From positions 248,001 through 312,000 of the forward strand of contig NZ_JARXYP010000001.1 of NCBI RefSeq assembly GCF_029893805.1: a DNA stretch of 64,000 bases, written 5' to 3'. Each line of letters opens with the position of its first letter. The first letter of the stretch is position 1. Position numbers and translations under genes: made by a program. Below the pieces are notes generated by a model. It had not been told where the DNA came from and did no database searches. It worked only from the letters and a program-made list of their open reading frames with translations. Shown here piece by piece: positions 61,903 through 64,000 of the stretch. This DNA comes from Streptomyces sp. SAI-135 (GTDB lineage: Bacteria > Actinomycetota > Actinomycetes > Streptomycetales > Streptomycetaceae).

Positions 61903-62088
61903 ACGACATCACCCCTTGAAGGTCAGTAACTCTGGGAAGCTCGTGGAGCAGGCCGTGAGCTGCTGTGACTCCACCCGCACCCGGGCTCCGGCATGAGCTT
62001 GAGCCGCCAGCCAGTCGTGGTTGGCGGGCGGCACAGGTCATCGGGGCGGGTGGGTGTGCTCGTTCCGGTTCGGCGCATGGTCCTCGTG

Positions 62089-62484
62089 TCAGCGGGGGGT
62101 TCGCTGGTCGTAGTCGCGCTGGCGTGCCTGGATCTCGGAGGCGTTCGCGACGGTCCAGTCGTAAAGGTGGGCGAAGGGCTCGCGCAGGGATTCACCGAGG
62201 GGAGTCAGCGAGTATTCGACGCCGACCGGCGAGGTCGGCAGCACGCGGCGCTCGACCATGCCGTTGCGTTCGAGCCGGCGCAGGGTCTGTGTGAGGACGC
62301 GTTGTGTGACGCCGTCGAGGCGGCGCTTGATCTCGTTGAACCGGCGTGGTTCGACCAGGACCGCCATCACCATCATCGACCACTTGTCGGCGATCTGATC
62401 GAGGATAGGTCGGCTCGGACAGTCGGCTCGAAATACCACGTCGTGCTCGGCGATGGCCTGGTAGACGGCCTCAGAAGTGGCCAT
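62089..62484 (-). CDS. HxlR-family regulator
   Basis: A 131-aa winged-helix regulator: CPSRPILDQIADKWSMMVMA, RRFNEIKRRLDGVTQRVLTQ, TLRRLERNGMVERRVLPTSP and VEYSLTPLGESLREPF are the HxlR hallmarks. A lone Cys (ADCPSRP) at the position used as a thiol or quinone/electrophile sensor in some relatives is present. ATG 62484 follows GGAGGATA. It is divergent from the enoyl-CoA hydratase-like gene with a large dyad between. Confidence 0.94.
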   Translation of the reverse strand: MATSEAVYQAIAEHDVVFRADCPSRPILDQIADKWSMMVMAVLVEPRRFNEIKRRLDGVTQRVLTQTLRRLERNGMVERRVLPTSPVGVEYSLTPLGESLREPFAHLYDWTVANASEIQARQRDYDQRTPR

Positions 62485-62554
62485 GGCGGTATCCTCCACG
62501 ATCCCTGGGATGCCTGAAGTGCGTTATTGACGCAGGTCAAAGACGGTTTCACGG

Positions 62555-62593
62555 TAGGTATGCAACAGGAACCAGAATCCTGTCAGATACCTA
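62555..62593. promoter_or_regulatory. HxlR operator candidate
   Basis: A nested dyad between the divergent genes: TAGGTAT-N3-ACAGGA-N7-TCCTGT-N3-ATACCTA, with both arms exact. It overlaps the promoter/leader of the hydratase-like gene, ending at its ribosome site. Confidence 0.78.
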
Positions 62594-62604
62594 GGAGGAA
62601 CGCC

Positions 62605-63432
62605 ATGGGCCACGACACCTACCAGACCTTGCGGGTCAGCCAGAAGGACGGAGTCGCACACGTCACGATCGACAACCCGCCGATCAATGTCCTTGGCGTC
62701 GCGGTCATGACCGACCTGCGGCGCCTGCTCACCGCGCTGGCCGGCGACGACACCGTACGCGTGATCGTGTTCGACAGCGCGGACCCAGACTTCTTCCTCG
62801 CTCACGTCGACATGACCGCCACCCCGGACACCCTCGCCGGACTCATGGCCGACCTGCCGGACGGCGTCAACGTCTTCCAGGCCGTCGGAGAGCAGCTACG
62901 CCGCCAGCCTCAGGTGACCATCGTCAAGCTCGCCGGCAAGGCGCGTGGCGGCGGAGCCGAGTTCGTCGTGGCCGCGGACATGGCGTTCGCAGCGATCGGC
63001 AAGGCCGGGCTCGGCCAGATCGAAGCACTTATGGGCATCGTTCCCGGCGGCGGCGCCACGCAGTACCTCACCGAGCGCGTCGGCCGTAACCGTGCCTTGG
63101 AGATCGTGCTCGGCGCCGACCTGATGGACGCTGAGACCGCCGAGCGGTACGGCTGGGTCAACCGAGCCGTCCCCGCCGACCAGCTCGACGAGTTCGTCGA
63201 CCGCCTCGCCGGTAACATCGCCGCGTTGCCCGACGGCGTCGTCGCGGCAGCCAAGCACGCCATCGTCTCCCGCGATCATTCTGATGGCCTGGCGCGGGAG
63301 AATGACGCCTGGGCCGAGCTCGTATTCCGCCCCGCCACAGCACAGCTCATGGGCGCCGGGCTGGCCAACGGCGCCCAGACCCGGGACGGCGAACAGGACC
63401 TCGAAGGTCTGTTCCGCAATCTGGCCGGGTAA
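62605..63432 (+). CDS. Enoyl-CoA hydratase/isomerase-family protein
   Basis: A 275-aa crotonase-fold protein: VAHVTIDNPPINVLGVAVMT, VIVFDSADPDFFLAHVDM, KLAGKARGGGAEFVVAADMA and FAAIGKAGLGQIEALMGIVP with GGGATQYL (oxyanion-hole region). The catalytic Glu candidates are in AEFVVAADM and QIEALMG. Reaction unknown: hydration or isomerisation of acyl-CoA. ATG 62605 has AGGAGG. It is the probable target of the divergent HxlR regulator. Confidence 0.93.
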   Translation: MGHDTYQTLRVSQKDGVAHVTIDNPPINVLGVAVMTDLRRLLTALAGDDTVRVIVFDSADPDFFLAHVDMTATPDTLAGLMADLPDGVNVFQAVGEQLRRQPQVTIVKLAGKARGGGAEFVVAADMAFAAIGKAGLGQIEALMGIVPGGGATQYLTERVGRNRALEIVLGADLMDAETAERYGWVNRAVPADQLDEFVDRLAGNIAALPDGVVAAAKHAIVSRDHSDGLARENDAWAELVFRPATAQLMGAGLANGAQTRDGEQDLEGLFRNLAG

Positions 63433-63749
63433 CGGAACCTGCCGCGTCCTCTGCCCCAGCCTGACCAGCACTCTCTCACGCCTTGACCGCGGGCTCTCAG
63501 AGCTCGAGCCACACCCGTTGTCCATTGCCTTGGCTTCCGATCTTCGTTTCAGGTGACAGAAAGAGGGCTGAATGAGCACGTGTGACAAGTCGAATGCCTT
63601 GTTGGTGACACCCAGATAGCTTCGGCTGTTCCACTTCGCCAGTTCGCTCAGCTCCGCAGGTGACAACTCCTGAGCCTCAGCATAATTCGGCGGGCCGTCG
63701 TGCAGCGCTCTGACGGCGGCCCGCTCCGAACCCGCACGAAGGCGAGCCG
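63433..63749. other. Spacer, no identified gene
   Basis: The minus strand has a protein-like stretch (AEAQELSPAELSELAKWNSR then SYLGVTNKAFDLSHVL, about 63560-63690) without a recognised family or start. Nothing else seen. Confidence 0.35.
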
Positions 63750-64000
63750 ATGATGACCAGTCCCTGGCCGCCCCAGCGCACTGTGCGCAGTCCGCTCGCC
63801 CCACGCGTCGCCGTGCCCCAGGAGCCGGTCGACCCCGCCCGCATCGGCCGCCGCGCTGTCCGGCGCCGGGCGATGGGGATGGACGCCGACGGCGGCGCGG
63901 CGGCCCTCGAGGCAGAGCAGTTTCAAGTTCCGCGTTCGCGCGGTTGGCGACCGGCTGGGGTGCACAGCAGGGCAGGCATGGGCTTCGTGATCATTGTGGT
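63750..64000 (+). CDS. Hypothetical ORF running off the right edge
   Basis: An open frame from ATG 63750 (AAGGCGAG just upstream) to the window end, reading MMTSPWPPQRTVRSPLAPRV and further Arg/Ala-rich sequence. Unrecognised; the ribosome site is fair but the composition is ambiguous, so it may be spurious. Confidence 0.3.
   Translation, partial: MMTSPWPPQRTVRSPLAPRVAVPQEPVDPARIGRRAVRRRAMGMDADGGAAALEAEQFQVPRSRGWRPAGVHSRAGMGFVIIV

Noticed and set aside
1..64000. CRISPR arrays, tRNA or rRNA genes
   Set aside because: No regularly spaced direct repeats, and no cloverleaf or rRNA-like sequence noticed on reading; the only tandem array is the 7-bp repeat at 24823.

Overview
The window is high-GC actinobacterial DNA and almost certainly comes from a Streptomyces chromosome. 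The evidence is strong third-position G/C, frequent GTG starts, a SARP regulator, two WhiB-family proteins, large LuxR-type ATPase regulators, several P450/TetR/HxlR/MerR genes, and many decayed insertion sequences of types common in Streptomyces. I see no rRNA, tRNA or CRISPR array. The density of broken transposases and gene stumps looks like an accessory region, perhaps a chromosome arm, rather than conserved core.

Layout. (1) 1-3.1 kb: the 3' part of a SARP regulator, then debris (group II intron reverse transcriptase, oxidoreductase tail, IS3 transposase). (2) 3.1-22.9 kb: one minus-strand run of 17 tightly packed or overlapping genes, a compact hybrid NRPS-PKS biosynthetic operon. In transcription order these are methyltransferase, MFS exporter, ATP-grasp ligase, glycosyltransferase-like protein, kinase-like phosphotransferase, FAD oxidoreductase, A-PCP NRPS, KS-AT-ACP PKS, an FkbK/ACP/FkbI/FkbH set for a hydroxymalonyl-ACP-type extender, class IV aminotransferase, LigB and LigA extradiol dioxygenase subunits, SDR, and a Gfo/Idh/MocA oxidoreductase with a zinc ribbon. 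I do not recognise the cluster or its product. (3) 22.9-26.5 kb: small ORF, IS5 and ISL3 wrecks, and a nearly full-length but frameshifted IS3 element related to the fragment on the other side of the cluster. (4) 26.5-28.7 kb: P450, XRE regulator stump, IS5 stump. (5) 28.7-34.3 kb: two paralogous LuxR-type ATPase regulators, followed by a small putative secreted peptide. (6) 35.3-42 kb: IS5 elements, an NRPS PCP-TE relic, an unusual ATPase-HTH protein, a WhiB gene, and a three-IS junction that stops exactly at moaA. (7) 42-50.7 kb: moaA, VOC protein with a WYL regulator, MerR regulator with a secreted lipase sharing an operator, TetR regulator, and a second P450. (8) 50.8-53.5 kb: IS110/IS605 mosaic, GH26 glycanase, ABM monooxygenase. 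(9) 54-60.6 kb: stress and aldehyde metabolism genes (HbpS/GlcG-like, DJ-1/PfpI, formaldehyde dehydrogenase-like), hydrolase, quinone-oxidoreductase-like gene divergent from a TetR regulator, and a second WhiB. (10) 60.8-64 kb: fused IS5/IS630 relics, a HxlR regulator divergent from an enoyl-CoA hydratase-like gene, and a partial ORF at the edge.

How the parts work together. In the main operon the extender-unit genes, the single A-PCP and the single KS-AT-ACP are predicted to build a short acyl chain. The LigAB/SDR/Gfo-Idh/aminotransferase group probably makes or remodels a ring-derived building block. ATP-grasp, glycosyltransferase, phosphotransferase and methyltransferase are candidates for tailoring, release or self-protection, and MFS for export. 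Elsewhere the best-supported regulatory logic is local: dyads sit between divergent regulator/target pairs (TetR/MDR, HxlR/ECH), and the same operator precedes the MerR and lipase genes.
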